64,000 nt of DNA from Allotamlana fucoidanivorans (GTDB taxonomy: Bacteria > Bacteroidota > Bacteroidia > Flavobacteriales > Flavobacteriaceae), in the NCBI RefSeq assembly GCF_006265225.1, contig NZ_VDCS01000001.1, forward strand, positions 62,001-126,000, read 5' to 3'. The stretch's first letter is position 1. Every line of letters starts with the position of its first letter. The notes under the pieces were generated by a model. That model worked only from the letters and a program-made list of their open reading frames with translations. It had not been told where the DNA came from and ran no database searches. Below are positions 17,384 through 27,370 of the stretch, piece by piece. Position numbers and translations under genes: made by a program.

Positions 17384-18487
17384 CTAAACAGCCTCAAATA
17401 ATTTGCCTGGCAACGGTCTTACCACTCCTTTTAATTCCATATTTAAAAGCATACCAGCTAGTTTAAATATAGGTAGCTTACAATGAAGTGCAATGGTATC
17501 TATTTGTTGCTTTTGATGCTCCTTCAGATAATTATAAATTTCTTTTTCATAGGTATCTAATTCAACAAACAATTGTTTTTGTACCGCAGGCTGCTGCTCT
17601 TCTTCTAGTTTCCAATTGAGCATGTAGGGAATATCTAGAGGATTGGAAAGCATATGCGCTTTTTGCTGTTTTATCAAATTATTGCACCCCACACTTTGGC
17701 TATCGGTTACTCTGCCAGGCACTGCAAATACATCTCTATTATAAGAATGTGCAATGTCTGCCGTTACTAAACTTCCTCCTTTTTCGGCCGATTCAATTAC
17801 TATGGTGGCTTCACTTAGACCCGCAATCACTCTATTACGCTTTAAAAAATTATTCCTATCAAAATTAGAAGAACTCCAAAAATCGGAGAAAAAACCTCCA
17901 TTTTTTTCCATATCAGCAACATACTTTTTGTGTATTTTTGGATACATTTGGTTAAATCCATGTGCCAAACAAGCTATGGTTTGAAGTTTATTCTTAATAG
18001 CAAATTTGTGTGCTGTAATATCTGTACCATAAGCAAATCCAGATACAATTACGGGATTAAATGGCGCTAATTGCTCCATTAAAATTTCACAAAAAGCTAT
18101 GCCTTGCGTGGTTATTTTTCGTGTTCCTACAACGCTAATAATATGTTGATTTTCTAAGTTAATGTTACCTGTTTGAAACAATAGTATAGGGGCATCTATA
18201 CAATGTTTTAATTTCTCAGGATATTTGGCATCTTCAAAATACAGGACATCAATGTCATTTTGCTTAATAAACAGCATCTCCTTTTCGGCTTCAACTTTAT
18301 GACTTGCTTCATGGAGTTCATTTATAGTATACACTCCAATGCCATCAATTTTTAACAAGTGACTCTTTTTTTCTTTCAAAACAGCTTCAGCAGATCCGCA
18401 ATGCGCAATCAGTTTTTTGGCTGTAATATCTCCTATATTGGGTACATGTTGCAAGGTTAATGTATGGAGCAAATCATTTTCGGTCAT
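17384..18487 (-). CDS. dprA: DNA-processing protein DprA
   Basis: A 367-residue protein that, in characterised relatives, protects incoming single-stranded DNA and loads RecA during natural transformation. An N-terminal helix-hairpin-helix-like region (LTLQHVPNIGDITAKKLI, LLKIDGIGVYTINEL) precedes the Rossmann-like DprA core. The core includes SVVGTRKITTQGIAF, VSGFAYGTDITAHKFAI, RNRVIAGLSEATIVIESAEKGG and DVFAVPGRVTDSQSVGCNNL. A C-terminal winged helix follows at about residues 305-367. The gene is complete. Other competence genes are not visible here. Confidence 0.93.
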   Translation of the reverse strand: MTENDLLHTLTLQHVPNIGDITAKKLIAHCGSAEAVLKEKKSHLLKIDGIGVYTINELHEASHKVEAEKEMLFIKQNDIDVLYFEDAKYPEKLKHCIDAPILLFQTGNINLENQHIISVVGTRKITTQGIAFCEILMEQLAPFNPVIVSGFAYGTDITAHKFAIKNKLQTIACLAHGFNQMYPKIHKKYVADMEKNGGFFSDFWSSSNFDRNNFLKRNRVIAGLSEATIVIESAEKGGSLVTADIAHSYNRDVFAVPGRVTDSQSVGCNNLIKQQKAHMLSNPLDIPYMLNWKLEEEQQPAVQKQLFVELDTYEKEIYNYLKEHQKQQIDTIALHCKLPIFKLAGMLLNMELKGVVRPLPGKLFEAV

Positions 18488-18579
18488 AGGTAAGTATCTG
18501 ATTTTAAAACTAAAATAAAATATTTTTTACACTGTTAATAAATACCTTCATCTAAATTTTACTGCAATGCATTATTTTT

Positions 18580-18587
18580 TAACTTTG
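18580..18587 (+). promoter_or_regulatory. -7 element close to the SPOR gene start
   Basis: TAACTTTG (TAnnTTTG) ends only 4 bases before the ATG at 18592, so the transcript would begin at or near the start codon. Confidence 0.45.
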
Positions 18588-18591
18588 GATT

Positions 18592-19911
18592 ATGCAACTA
18601 GAAACCTACATTAGCGACTTACTGTATAGATACGAGTGCGTTACCATTCCTGACTTTGGCTCTTTTTTATCACAACGTGTATCGGCATCAATTGATGACA
18701 TAACCCATACATTTCATGCACCTAAAAAAGTATTATCCTTTAATGAGCAAATTCAAAAAAACGACGGTTTATTGGCGCATTATATTGCCGATATAGAAAA
18801 GATTCCTTTTGAAGCGGCAAACCAAAAAATTGCTAAACGTGTTAAACTTATAAAATCATATTTAACCGAAGGCGAAGTTTTAACCTTTAAAGCCATTGGA
18901 GAAATACGATTGAATAATGAAGGTAAAATTTTATTTGAACCTACCTATCAACTCAACTATTTAACAGACTCTTTTGGTTTATCACCAGTGGTAACACGAG
19001 AGGTTTATAAAAAAGAAGTTGAAGCCATTGAGAATGTAATTCCTATTTCAATTACACCAGAGAAACGCAAATCTAGACCATATTTAAGATATGCTGCTGT
19101 TGCTATGATTACCTTAACCTTAGGTGGATTTGGAGCTTCAAAATACTACGCCAATCAAGTTGAAGCTCACAATCAAATGGCTTTAGAAGAGGCAACGCAA
19201 AAACTAGAAACTAAAATTCAACAAGCTACGTTTAGTTTAAACCCGCTGCCAGCAGTCACTCTAAATGTGTCTAAACAAACAGGACATTATCATGTTGTTG
19301 CAGGTGCCTTTAGAATTGAAGAAAACTCCATAAAAAAAGTAAAACAGCTTAAAGCACTAGGATTCAAAGCAAGAGTTTTAGGTTTAAATAAATCTGGTCT
19401 TTATGAAGTTGTTTATGGAAGCTTTGAAACTGGAAAGGAAGCCTTAAAAGCAGTTAGAGACATTAGAGTGTCACATAATAAAGACGCTTGGATAAAAATC
19501 GATACTGAAATTTCAATAAAAAAAGAGAACATCAAATCTGTTACAACACCTCGTATTTCTGAAAATAAAGAAGCACAAATAGAATATGACACTATTAATG
19601 AAACTGTGACTGACTTTACTTCTAATAACGAGTCAAATCTAATACAAATTGTTAGAAATGTTGAAAATGCAGAGAGTGCTTTCTATTTGGTGCTAGGTAA
19701 TTTTAATACCGTAGAAAAAAGAGATGCCTTTTTAACAAAAATGGCTGCAAAAGGTATCAAAAACACTAAATTTTTCTATCATAATGAAAGTGGTATGTAT
19801 TTTATTTACCAACAAAAATATGATCATTTAAACACAGTACAAGAGGCTCAAAAAGCTTATTCTAATTCAAATTTTGAAAGAAAAACAGTTATCGTGAAGG
19901 TGAGCAACTAA
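18592..19911 (+). CDS. HU-CCDC81 and SPOR domain membrane protein
   Basis: A 439-residue protein. The N-terminus MQLETYISDLLYRYECVTIP, with DFGSFL and GEIRLNNEGKILFEP, is the Bacteroidetes HU-CCDC81 domain (about residues 1-125). One membrane helix follows at about residues 161-180 (YLRYAAVAMITLTLGGFGAS). The periplasmic part carries two SPOR-like repeats, about residues 220-300 (HYHVVAGAFRIEENSIKKVK) and 355-435 (AFYLVLGNFNTVEKRDAFL). SPOR domains bind denuded peptidoglycan at division sites, so a cell-envelope role linked to cell division is likely. The promoter overlap suggests a leaderless message. Confidence 0.85.
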   Translation: MQLETYISDLLYRYECVTIPDFGSFLSQRVSASIDDITHTFHAPKKVLSFNEQIQKNDGLLAHYIADIEKIPFEAANQKIAKRVKLIKSYLTEGEVLTFKAIGEIRLNNEGKILFEPTYQLNYLTDSFGLSPVVTREVYKKEVEAIENVIPISITPEKRKSRPYLRYAAVAMITLTLGGFGASKYYANQVEAHNQMALEEATQKLETKIQQATFSLNPLPAVTLNVSKQTGHYHVVAGAFRIEENSIKKVKQLKALGFKARVLGLNKSGLYEVVYGSFETGKEALKAVRDIRVSHNKDAWIKIDTEISIKKENIKSVTTPRISENKEAQIEYDTINETVTDFTSNNESNLIQIVRNVENAESAFYLVLGNFNTVEKRDAFLTKMAAKGIKNTKFFYHNESGMYFIYQQKYDHLNTVQEAQKAYSNSNFERKTVIVKVSN

Positions 19912-19951
19912 AAACCCTTTATTTTTAGTTTATTAATCTTTAAAAGCACTG

Positions 19952-19959
19952 TACCTTTG
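19952..19959 (+). promoter_or_regulatory. -7 element for the thioesterase gene
   Basis: TACCTTTG (TAnnTTTG), 23 bases before the ATG at 19983. Confidence 0.5.
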
Positions 19960-19982
19960 CAACACAGAATAAAAAATGTGTT

Positions 19983-20495
19983 ATGACAGCAAAGACTCCT
20001 GAACAATCTAGAACTATAATGACCGATTTGGTTTTACCTAGTGAAACCAACCCTTTAAATAATCTTTTTGGAGGTGAGCTTTTAGCTAGAATGGATCGTG
20101 CTGCCAGTATTGCTGCCAGACGTCATTCAAGACGCATTGTTGTAACCGCTTCTGTAAATCATGTGGCCTTTAGTCGTGCTGTGCCTCTGGGTAGTGTTGT
20201 AACCGTTGAAGCTAAAGTGTCTAGGGCATTTAAAACGTCTATGGAGGTGTTTATTGATGTTTGGACGGAAGATCGTGAATCGGGTAAACGCACCAAGGCC
20301 AATGAAGCCATATATACCTTTGTAGCTGTTGATGAAACGGGAAACCCCGTTGGTGTTCCTGAGTTAATTCCTGAAACCGAATTAGAACAGCAACGTTTTA
20401 TAGCGGCGTTAAGACGTAAACAACTGAGTTTACTTTTAGCAGGAAAAATAAAACCAGCGCAAGCCAGTGAACTTAAAGCCCTTTTTGAAGAATGA
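19983..20495 (+). CDS. Acyl-CoA thioesterase (hotdog fold)
   Basis: A 170-residue single-hotdog cytoplasmic acyl-CoA hydrolase of the YciA/BFIT type. NPLNNLFGGELLARMDRAAS contains the conserved asparagine, and GGELL and VTASVNHVAFSRAVPLGSVV follow the pattern of the family. It splits acyl-CoA into free acid and CoA; chain-length preference cannot be read. The C-terminal tail is basic and helical. It is convergent with the EnvC-like gene, 13 bases apart. Confidence 0.88.
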   Translation: MTAKTPEQSRTIMTDLVLPSETNPLNNLFGGELLARMDRAASIAARRHSRRIVVTASVNHVAFSRAVPLGSVVTVEAKVSRAFKTSMEVFIDVWTEDRESGKRTKANEAIYTFVAVDETGNPVGVPELIPETELEQQRFIAALRRKQLSLLLAGKIKPAQASELKALFEE

Positions 20496-20508
20496 ATCTA
20501 GTGCAGTC

Positions 20509-21738
20509 TTACATTTTATAAATCCAACTTGCGGGATTTTCTGTATTAAACCCTTTTGATATAGTGAAACTTAAAATAGTATCGCCATTACTAGGATTAG
20601 TAAACACTTCTCCTATCTCTTGTTTTGTATTTACCTTATCTCCTTTTTTCACATATACAGAAGATAAATTTTTATAGATGGTTAAATAATTCCCATGACG
20701 AATCATCACAATAGGATTTACGTTCTTCATTTTTAATATTTCACTTACCTCACCCGCAAATACAGCTCTGGCCTTAGCCCCTTTGGTAGTGGCTATACGC
20801 ACGCCATTACTTTTAATGGTCAAGGATTTATCTATGGGATGACGTTGTGTACCATAACCCAATCGTACCACGCCGCGTTCTACTGGCCACGGTAGTTTCC
20901 CTTTATTAGCTACAAAATTTGAAGCCAACACTTTCTCTTCGGCAGTTAGAGCAAAACTTTTTGAACTGGTACTCTTACCCGCTTTCTTATTCGATTTTGC
21001 TATGGCGGCCCTAATTATTTTTTCAATCTCCTTATCAATTCTATCCGCCTCACGTTGTTTTTGACGCAATTGTGAGGCATACCTTGACAAGTTCTTTTTA
21101 ATATCAAACATTAAGCTTTGGTGTTGCCTGCGCTCTGCCTCTAAGGTTTTTTGAACAGCTCTATTTTCAGCTATAAGTGTTTTCTTTTCCTGTTGTTGTT
21201 TTAACAACTTGGTATTTGTAGCTTGTAATTCCTCTGTTTTAGCCTTTATAACCTCGCCTTGTTTCTTTTGATGCTCTGAATACTGCTTAATATATTGCAA
21301 GCGCTTATAAGCCTGTTTAAAGTCTTCAGAAGATAATAAAAACATAATACGGCTTTGTTGATTCTTACTTTTATATGATTTTACAATCATGGCCGCATAA
21401 TCTTCTTTAAGCTGAACCAATTCTTCTCTTAAATCTGAAATCTTATCTTGATTGGTATTAATTTCTCGCGTTAGAAGATTTGCTTGTTGATTCGTCACCT
21501 TGATTAGGTTTGACAACACACTGATTTTATAATTGAAATCTTCAATGAGGGAAAGCTCTGATTTTTCTTTTGATTTATTTTCGGCTCTTAACGCATTTAT
21601 TTTCTCAATTTCCCGGCGTAATTCTTGCCTACGAGATTCTAGTTGCTGCTGTTTATTGGTTTGCGCATATCCTGAGAAACAAGCCATCAGCAACACGAAA
21701 ACAAATAATACTTTATATGACAGTGTTCTCTTTATCAT
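20509..21738 (-). CDS. EnvC-like murein hydrolase activator, degenerate LytM
   Basis: A 409-residue periplasmic protein. It has a signal peptide (VLFVFVLLMACFSGYAQ), a long coiled coil at about residues 25-250, and a C-terminal M23/LytM domain at about 290-409 (LPWPVERGVVRLGYG, IATTKGAKARAVFAGEV, RHGNYLTIYKNLSSVYVKKGD). The zinc ligands of active LytM enzymes are missing: the HxxxD block is replaced, YAHL reads YKNL and LHFEI reads LSFTI. It therefore should act as an amidase activator like EnvC, not as a hydrolase. It is the last gene of a six-gene operon; its ATG directly follows the DUF4292 stop. Confidence 0.88.
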   Translation of the reverse strand: MIKRTLSYKVLFVFVLLMACFSGYAQTNKQQQLESRRQELRREIEKINALRAENKSKEKSELSLIEDFNYKISVLSNLIKVTNQQANLLTREINTNQDKISDLREELVQLKEDYAAMIVKSYKSKNQQSRIMFLLSSEDFKQAYKRLQYIKQYSEHQKKQGEVIKAKTEELQATNTKLLKQQQEKKTLIAENRAVQKTLEAERRQHQSLMFDIKKNLSRYASQLRQKQREADRIDKEIEKIIRAAIAKSNKKAGKSTSSKSFALTAEEKVLASNFVANKGKLPWPVERGVVRLGYGTQRHPIDKSLTIKSNGVRIATTKGAKARAVFAGEVSEILKMKNVNPIVMIRHGNYLTIYKNLSSVYVKKGDKVNTKQEIGEVFTNPSNGDTILSFTISKGFNTENPASWIYKM

Positions 21739-22503
21739 TTAAAGTTCAATTTTTTCAAAACCTGACGGAATTTTAAACGGAAAGCGTAATGCTTCATTCA
21801 AAGACACATTTTTAAATTCCAAATTTATAATTGTTTCTTCATTAGCCTCAACAGCGATTACCTTTACAGTTTCAGGCAGCACTTGATTATTAACCTTTTG
21901 AAAAGACTCATAATCAATTTGAAGATGTCTTAACTCCTGTGGCTGGGTAATTTGTTGTGATTTAACTTTAAAATTAGACGGATTTAGTAAAAAGAAAATT
22001 TCAAATAGTTCGCGCTGTACTTTTGGTTGTACCACATAAACTTGATTATCAACAGCAGACACATATTCGCTCGAACTTAAAGGGTAAAGCGTTTCGCCCA
22101 TCAACAAATTTTGAACCTTATTAAAATCAAGCGTTGTACCGAGTAAATCACTCAAATATTTATAATCACCATCAAAATAAGTGTTATCTATTTTATTATA
22201 GAAACTAACTTTCTCTGGCGTAATCATAGCTCTAATTACTGAGAAGGAAGCATTCATCCAAAGCACTTTATCTTTTTGTGCTCTGAACGTTACCGTATGT
22301 GTTTGAGAATTGCCATTTTGAGAAAACGTAATTTTCAATCTAGCCTGTAGCGTTTTAAACTGTGCTTCTTGTTTTTCATTAGCCTTAAATAATTGCCTTG
22401 TAGACAGGGTATAATCTGGTGCTCCATCTTTAGCAGTTTTTACTGACTTACAACTCACCACTAAAAGTATACTACTTAAAAAAATATAGAGGTATCTACG
22501 CAT
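21739..22503 (-). CDS. DUF4292 family lipoprotein
   Basis: A 254-residue lipoprotein with signal MRRYLYIFLSSILLVVSC (Cys18). The body matches the LolA/LolB-like fold described for DUF4292, with MITPEKVSFYNKIDNTYFDG and ending KIPSGFEKIEL. A role in carrying lipoproteins or lipids in the periplasm is plausible but inferred from fold resemblance. Its ATG overlaps the stop of the upstream TPR gene by one base (TAATG) and its stop abuts the EnvC-like start, so all three are translationally linked. Confidence 0.82.
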   Translation of the reverse strand: MRRYLYIFLSSILLVVSCKSVKTAKDGAPDYTLSTRQLFKANEKQEAQFKTLQARLKITFSQNGNSQTHTVTFRAQKDKVLWMNASFSVIRAMITPEKVSFYNKIDNTYFDGDYKYLSDLLGTTLDFNKVQNLLMGETLYPLSSSEYVSAVDNQVYVVQPKVQRELFEIFFLLNPSNFKVKSQQITQPQELRHLQIDYESFQKVNNQVLPETVKVIAVEANEETIINLEFKNVSLNEALRFPFKIPSGFEKIEL

Positions 22504-23867
22504 TAATTTGAACTTTGAATTTGTTTAGCTTTATCACTAAACGTTTTTGCTTTTACAGTATTGTTTAACAAAGTATATGCCTTACTTAACTGAAGGTAGA
22601 AATCGGCTTCCATTTTTGGGTCATCAATAATATAATCTATCCCCGCATCAAGCGCCTCAATAGCCTCGTTTGGTACCCCTAATGCATTACAGGCCACTCC
22701 ATTTATTAAATAAAATAAAGGTTGTGAAGGAAATTTTTCTAGCACTTCTGAACTTTTTGACTTTGCTAAATCATATGTTTCAAAATCAATATAAAGCAGC
22801 AATATGTTTTTTAAAGCTAGTATGTTATTGGGCTCAGACACCAATACTTTTTCAAAAGATTCTAAGGCCTTTTCCTTGTTGTTGTTTGATAAATGATAGT
22901 GCCCTAATTCCATCAATGACTTTCCATTTTCTGCCTCACTTACCATTGAGGTGGCTTCAACCAACTCTGATTGATATTGGGGATATTGTTGTACAAAACT
23001 CACAAAATCATTTAATACTTTAAGTTTGGCTTCTGGTTTTATGGCTGTGCTCTGTACCACTATTTTCATCGATTCAATGGCCTTTTCAGGTTCATTATCA
23101 TCTAAATAAAATTTATACAAAGCCAAATGTACCAGCTGCGAATTAGGATGGGTGTTTAAGAGTTGTTTAGCTGTTTCAAAAGCCTTTTCTTTTTGGTTAT
23201 TTTCACTATAACGAAAGATTAAAGCTAGATAGTTTGACTCCTTATTTGGGTTACGTTTAATACGTGATTGCAGATTCTCAATTTGTTCCTCTTTACGTCC
23301 TGTAAGGTCATAAACGTTGTTACGCATCATGTCTCTGGTTACAGAAACACCCAATTCTGCATCAAGCTCATCTAGAAGCTTTAAAGCCTCATCATATTTT
23401 TCTGTTTTTATAAGTAAGGTCACCAAATCTTCTTTATAATCAGGATGGTATTTTACCAATTGCTCTACTGTTTTTAAAGCCTCATCGTGTTGGTTTTGCT
23501 CAGCATAAAACCCATATAACTCATCTAAAAACCATTCGTTATTTGGATCTTTATCCACCGCTTTTTTAAAAGCATCTTCAGCAGAACCAAAATTTTTAAG
23601 CTTATTGTAGGATTTACCAAGTTCAAAATATAAAACGGGGACTGATTTATCAATTTCTATGCACTTTAAAAACGCTTCAACCGCCCGATCATAGTTCTCA
23701 ATACTTTTTTGCTTCAAACCTTCGTAAAACAATTCCTGAAAGGCATCTTCGTTATCACCTAAATCATCATCAGGTGTTTTATTAAAATCTACCTGAGCAC
23801 GCATCGTCTGCGGAATGAAAATCATTCCAAAAAGAAGCCATAAAATAATTAGGTTATTTCTTTTCAT
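22503..23867 (-). CDS. Tetratricopeptide repeat protein
   Basis: A 454-residue secreted or periplasmic protein. A signal peptide (NLIILWLLFGMIFIPQTMRA) is followed by about ten TPR units, seen for example in AVEAFLKCIEIDKSVPVLYF and EKALESFEKVLVSEPNNILA. TPR proteins are scaffolds, so no enzyme role is expected. Position between a sugar nucleotidyltransferase and DUF4292/EnvC suggests an envelope assembly role. A second ATG 9 bases upstream (23876) is also possible. Confidence 0.82.
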   Translation of the reverse strand: MKRNNLIILWLLFGMIFIPQTMRAQVDFNKTPDDDLGDNEDAFQELFYEGLKQKSIENYDRAVEAFLKCIEIDKSVPVLYFELGKSYNKLKNFGSAEDAFKKAVDKDPNNEWFLDELYGFYAEQNQHDEALKTVEQLVKYHPDYKEDLVTLLIKTEKYDEALKLLDELDAELGVSVTRDMMRNNVYDLTGRKEEQIENLQSRIKRNPNKESNYLALIFRYSENNQKEKAFETAKQLLNTHPNSQLVHLALYKFYLDDNEPEKAIESMKIVVQSTAIKPEAKLKVLNDFVSFVQQYPQYQSELVEATSMVSEAENGKSLMELGHYHLSNNNKEKALESFEKVLVSEPNNILALKNILLLYIDFETYDLAKSKSSEVLEKFPSQPLFYLINGVACNALGVPNEAIEALDAGIDYIIDDPKMEADFYLQLSKAYTLLNNTVKAKTFSDKAKQIQSSN

Positions 23868-23902
23868 AAGATGCATTGCAATCGGTTTAAAAATGGCATG
23901 AA

Positions 23903-24922
23903 CTATTCTAAAACCGAATAATCTCCAATACTGATGCTTGTATACTCGCCATTGTATTTTACATGATTTCCAATCATGGCTTGGTTAAGATTAGCATTTT
24001 TTATTTCAGTATTGGTTTGAATTAAACTGTTTTTTATGGTAGCATTTTCAATCACTGTATTGTTACCAATAGAAACAAAGGGTCCAATAGTACAATCTTT
24101 TAACACCACATGTTCTCCAATAAAACAGGGTTCTACTATATTGGCATTTTGAATTTGTACCGAATTAGCTATAAGTTGCTCGTCTCCATCGGCCTGCAAA
24201 AAGCCTAACATACGTTGATTGGTTTCAACAGTTATTGCCTTATTGCCACAGTCCATCCATTCATCTACCGTTCCTGTTTTAAAGATTTTTCCATCGGCCA
24301 TCATCCGCTTTATACCATCATTAATTTGGTATTCGCCGCCATTCATAACGTTTTCATCAAGAATTTCTTGTAGTTTTTCTTTTAAAATGCCAACATCTTT
24401 AAAATAGTAAATTCCAATAACAGCATGATCTGAAACAAACTCTTTTGGTTTCTCCACTAGTTCAATAATCTCTTGCTTGGCATTTAGTTTGACCACACCA
24501 TAGGCCTCTGGGTTGTCTACCTGCTTTGTCCAAATCACACTATCTGCATTAGGATCTAGCTCAAATTGGGCTCTAATAAGTGTATCAGCATAGGCTATAA
24601 CAGCTGGACCCGAAAGTGATGGTTTAGCACACATAATAGCATGACCTGTTCCTAGTGGTTTATCTTGGCGGTATATAGAGGCCTTTGCGCCTAAACTTAC
24701 TGCTAAACCTTTGAGACTATCTACAACATCATCTCCAAACCATGCGGGGTCTCCTAAAACAAAAGCAATTTCATCAATAGGCTGCTTTAATACTTTAGCA
24801 ATATCTTTCACTAACCTATGTACTATGGGTTGGCCTGCAACAGGAATTAAGGGTTTAGGTACGGTTAAACTGTGCGGACGCAATCTGGAGCCACGCCCAG
24901 CCATTGGGACTATTATTTTCAT
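23903..24922 (-). CDS. Sugar-1-phosphate nucleotidyltransferase
   Basis: A 339-residue enzyme. It has the nucleotidyltransferase signature MKIIVPMAGRGSRLRPHSLT followed by PKPLIPVAGQPI. A C-terminal left-handed beta-helix region has hexapeptide-like repeats (NANIVEPCFIGEHVVLKDC, GPFVSIGNNTVIENATIKN). It should activate a sugar phosphate such as glucose 1-phosphate with UTP or dTTP, though the exact substrate cannot be read. It lies in an operon with a flippase and envelope genes, consistent with glycan precursor supply. Confidence 0.85.
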   Translation of the reverse strand: MKIIVPMAGRGSRLRPHSLTVPKPLIPVAGQPIVHRLVKDIAKVLKQPIDEIAFVLGDPAWFGDDVVDSLKGLAVSLGAKASIYRQDKPLGTGHAIMCAKPSLSGPAVIAYADTLIRAQFELDPNADSVIWTKQVDNPEAYGVVKLNAKQEIIELVEKPKEFVSDHAVIGIYYFKDVGILKEKLQEILDENVMNGGEYQINDGIKRMMADGKIFKTGTVDEWMDCGNKAITVETNQRMLGFLQADGDEQLIANSVQIQNANIVEPCFIGEHVVLKDCTIGPFVSIGNNTVIENATIKNSLIQTNTEIKNANLNQAMIGNHVKYNGEYTSISIGDYSVLE

Positions 24923-24952
24923 TTTTCTAATTCAGTATTAAATTAACAGCTT

Positions 24953-25387
24953 TTATTTAACTCCGGTACTACCAAAACCTCCCGCACCTCGGTCGGTTTC
25001 AGACAACGTTTCTACTTCAACCCATTCTGCGCGCTCATGCTTAGCTATCACTAATTGTGCAATACGTTCTCCATTTCCAATGACAAATTCTTCATGAGAT
25101 AGGTTAACTAAAATCACGCCTATTTCGCCTCTATAATCTGCATCAACAGTTCCTGGAGCATTCAAAACTGTAATCCCTTTTTTTGCTGCTAACCCACTTC
25201 TTGGACGCACTTGTGCTTCATAACCGACGGGGAGTTCTATAAATAATCCAGTACCTACAACGCTACGTTCTAAGGGTTTTAATACTCTAGGCTCTGAAAG
25301 ATTGGCTCTTAAATCCATGCCAGCCGACGCAACGGTTTCATAGTTAGGTATATCATGACTGGATTTGTTTATTATTTTAATTTGCAT
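24953..25387 (-). CDS. dut: dUTP diphosphatase
   Basis: A 144-residue trimeric dUTPase that removes dUTP and makes dUMP for thymidylate synthesis. All five family motifs are present in order: [37 protein letters not shown] and the C-terminal [10 protein letters not shown]. It sits inside an envelope-glycan operon, 2 bases after the flippase stop, an arrangement I have seen in other flavobacteria. Confidence 0.96.
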   Translation of the reverse strand: MQIKIINKSSHDIPNYETVASAGMDLRANLSEPRVLKPLERSVVGTGLFIELPVGYEAQVRPRSGLAAKKGITVLNAPGTVDADYRGEIGVILVNLSHEEFVIGNGERIAQLVIAKHERAEWVEVETLSETDRGAGGFGSTGVK

Positions 25388-25388
25388 A

Positions 25389-26813
25389 CTATCGTTTTAT
25401 CAATTGTTTCAATTCTTCTTTTTCTAGGTATAAAACCATTGCCAAAAATACTAAAACTAAGGCGGTATTTATATAATAGTTGGTATTTGTATTAAGGGCT
25501 GCTACCGATAAAACAATAGACACACCTAAATACAGCAAAATGCGCTTTAGGTTATACGGTACGGCATAATGTTTTTGTCCGAAATAATACGACAATACCA
25601 TCATAGCACCATAAGCCAGTAAGGTTGCCCATGCGGCTGCAATAAAGCCCATGCGCTCTATCATAAACACATTAAACACTATGGTAATAACTCCCCCAAC
25701 AACTGATAAATACATCCCATAGCGAGTTTTATCTGTTAGCTTATACCAAATGGCCAGATTAAAATAAATGCCTAAGCATAAATTGGCTAATAATACAATA
25801 GGCACAATATTAATGGCTATCCAATAGCTTTCGTTACGAACGATGAGCATTTTGAAAATATCAACATAAGCAATAATAAAGACCAACATAAGGCTACCGA
25901 ATATCACAAAATATTTCATAATCTTGGCATACGTTTCTTTGGCATTTTTTTCTTTAGCGTGATTGAAAAAGAATGGTTCGGCTCCCAACCTAAATGCCTG
26001 AATAAAAATAGTCATAAAAACAGCTATTTTATAACAACCGCTATAAGCGCCATTGATGTCTTTTCCAAGTACATTGGGCAATAACCATTTATCAAAATTC
26101 TCATTAATTACATAGGCCAAACCGGCCACCATAATAGGCCAACCATAATGTAATAACTGTTTAAAAATGGGTATACTGAATTCTAATTTATTTTTGAAAA
26201 AATACGGTGTCAACAATAAAAAAGTAACACCACTAGCCACTAAATTAGCAATGAAAATATATTGCACCAAATCTTTACTGTTATAGAACGATAGTTCAAT
26301 TTGAAATTTAGGAACAGCCCATAAAAAGAAAAAATTCAGCAACACATAAATAATGATATTACTAAGCTTGATAGCGGTAAACTTAATAGGACGCCCTGTA
26401 GCTCTTAAATACGCAAAGGGAATAACCACTATAGTATCTAGCACTAAAACACCTAATAAGAGATTAAAATAGCTTTGTTTCAAATGGACGAAATCGGCCA
26501 ACTGCACACTAAAAGCATATACCACAATTAAAAACAGTAGCGTTGTAACTGTTAAACTTATTAATGCTGTTGAAAACACTTTTTGTTTTTCTTCACTCTT
26601 GGTAAAAAACCTAAAAAAAGCAGTTTCCATGCCATAGGTAAGTAACACATTAAAAAAAGCGGCATACACATAAAAAGTCGTATTATCAGAATAACTAACC
26701 GTCCCTAAAGTTTGAGTATGCAACGGCACCAGAACGAAATTCATCAGTCTTGGCAAAACTGTTGCCAGACCATAAATTATAGTGTCTTTAAAGAACTTTT
26801 TAATTGCGCCCAA
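25389..26813 (-). CDS. Polysaccharide flippase (Wzx/MATE-like)
   Basis: A 474-residue integral membrane protein with about 14 helices. It starts [22 protein letters not shown], the usual N-terminus of flavobacterial oligosaccharide flippases of the MVF superfamily. It would move lipid-linked glycan units across the inner membrane. The start codon appears to be TTG at 26813, since no ATG lies upstream in frame before the promoter. It is the first gene of the operon flippase-dut-nucleotidyltransferase-TPR-DUF4292-EnvC. Confidence 0.88.
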   Translation of the reverse strand: MGAIKKFFKDTIIYGLATVLPRLMNFVLVPLHTQTLGTVSYSDNTTFYVYAAFFNVLLTYGMETAFFRFFTKSEEKQKVFSTALISLTVTTLLFLIVVYAFSVQLADFVHLKQSYFNLLLGVLVLDTIVVIPFAYLRATGRPIKFTAIKLSNIIIYVLLNFFFLWAVPKFQIELSFYNSKDLVQYIFIANLVASGVTFLLLTPYFFKNKLEFSIPIFKQLLHYGWPIMVAGLAYVINENFDKWLLPNVLGKDINGAYSGCYKIAVFMTIFIQAFRLGAEPFFFNHAKEKNAKETYAKIMKYFVIFGSLMLVFIIAYVDIFKMLIVRNESYWIAINIVPIVLLANLCLGIYFNLAIWYKLTDKTRYGMYLSVVGGVITIVFNVFMIERMGFIAAAWATLLAYGAMMVLSYYFGQKHYAVPYNLKRILLYLGVSIVLSVAALNTNTNYYINTALVLVFLAMVLYLEKEELKQLIKR

Positions 26814-26862
26814 TAGAAAGTAGATTTCGTTTGCTAAATGTACGTTTTTAGCCTAAGTGAAA

Positions 26863-26870
26863 CAAAGATA
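26863..26870 (-). promoter_or_regulatory. -7 element for the flippase-envC operon
   Basis: Reads TATCTTTG on the minus strand (TAnnTTTG), giving a leader of about 44 nucleotides. Confidence 0.5.
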
Positions 26871-26902
26871 TTTTATTATAGAAAAAACCTTAAAAACTCA
26901 AA

Positions 26903-27337
26903 TTATGGTTTATAACTAATGTCTTCAATAATGAAATATCGTGGTTCTTTGTTTACATGGTAACTTACCAAAGCTTCACCTTGTTTTAGTTTTATAGGAG
27001 ACCTTACTAACCTTAAAGGTGCTTGATTGCCATATTCAGCGTAAGACTCATGACTCATTACAACATCCCTGTTTTCTTTATTAGAATACTCAAAATTAGC
27101 AACATACATACTATGTTCAAATTTTAAAGTAGCCTTTTGCCCTTTAAAGTAGAGACTATCTAACTTTATACTATCAGGATTATGAATTACAGGAATAAAT
27201 ACACTAAGGCTAGGTGTATCTTTATAATATACTGAACCCAATTTAAGTGGAACATCCTTTTTCATTGGCTTTGAGCTCGCACAATGTACAAAGCTTAAAG
27301 ACAATAAAAATATGGTGCTATATAGTAATACTTTCAT
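26903..27337 (-). CDS. Small lipoprotein, function unknown
   Basis: A 144-residue lipoprotein. The signal MKVLLYSTIFLLSLSFVHC places Cys19 at the lipid site, followed by ASSKP. The rest is beta-rich (KATLKFEHSMYVANFEYSN, EPRYFIIEDISYKP) and resembles a conserved flavobacterial protein without known function. It has its own -7 element at 27371-27378, placed beside the atpG terminator. It ends 90 bases before the flippase start. Confidence 0.65.
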   Translation of the reverse strand: MKVLLYSTIFLLSLSFVHCASSKPMKKDVPLKLGSVYYKDTPSLSVFIPVIHNPDSIKLDSLYFKGQKATLKFEHSMYVANFEYSNKENRDVVMSHESYAEYGNQAPLRLVRSPIKLKQGEALVSYHVNKEPRYFIIEDISYKP

Positions 27338-27370
27338 TTTAACAGATGTTGAATTATAAATATATTAAAC

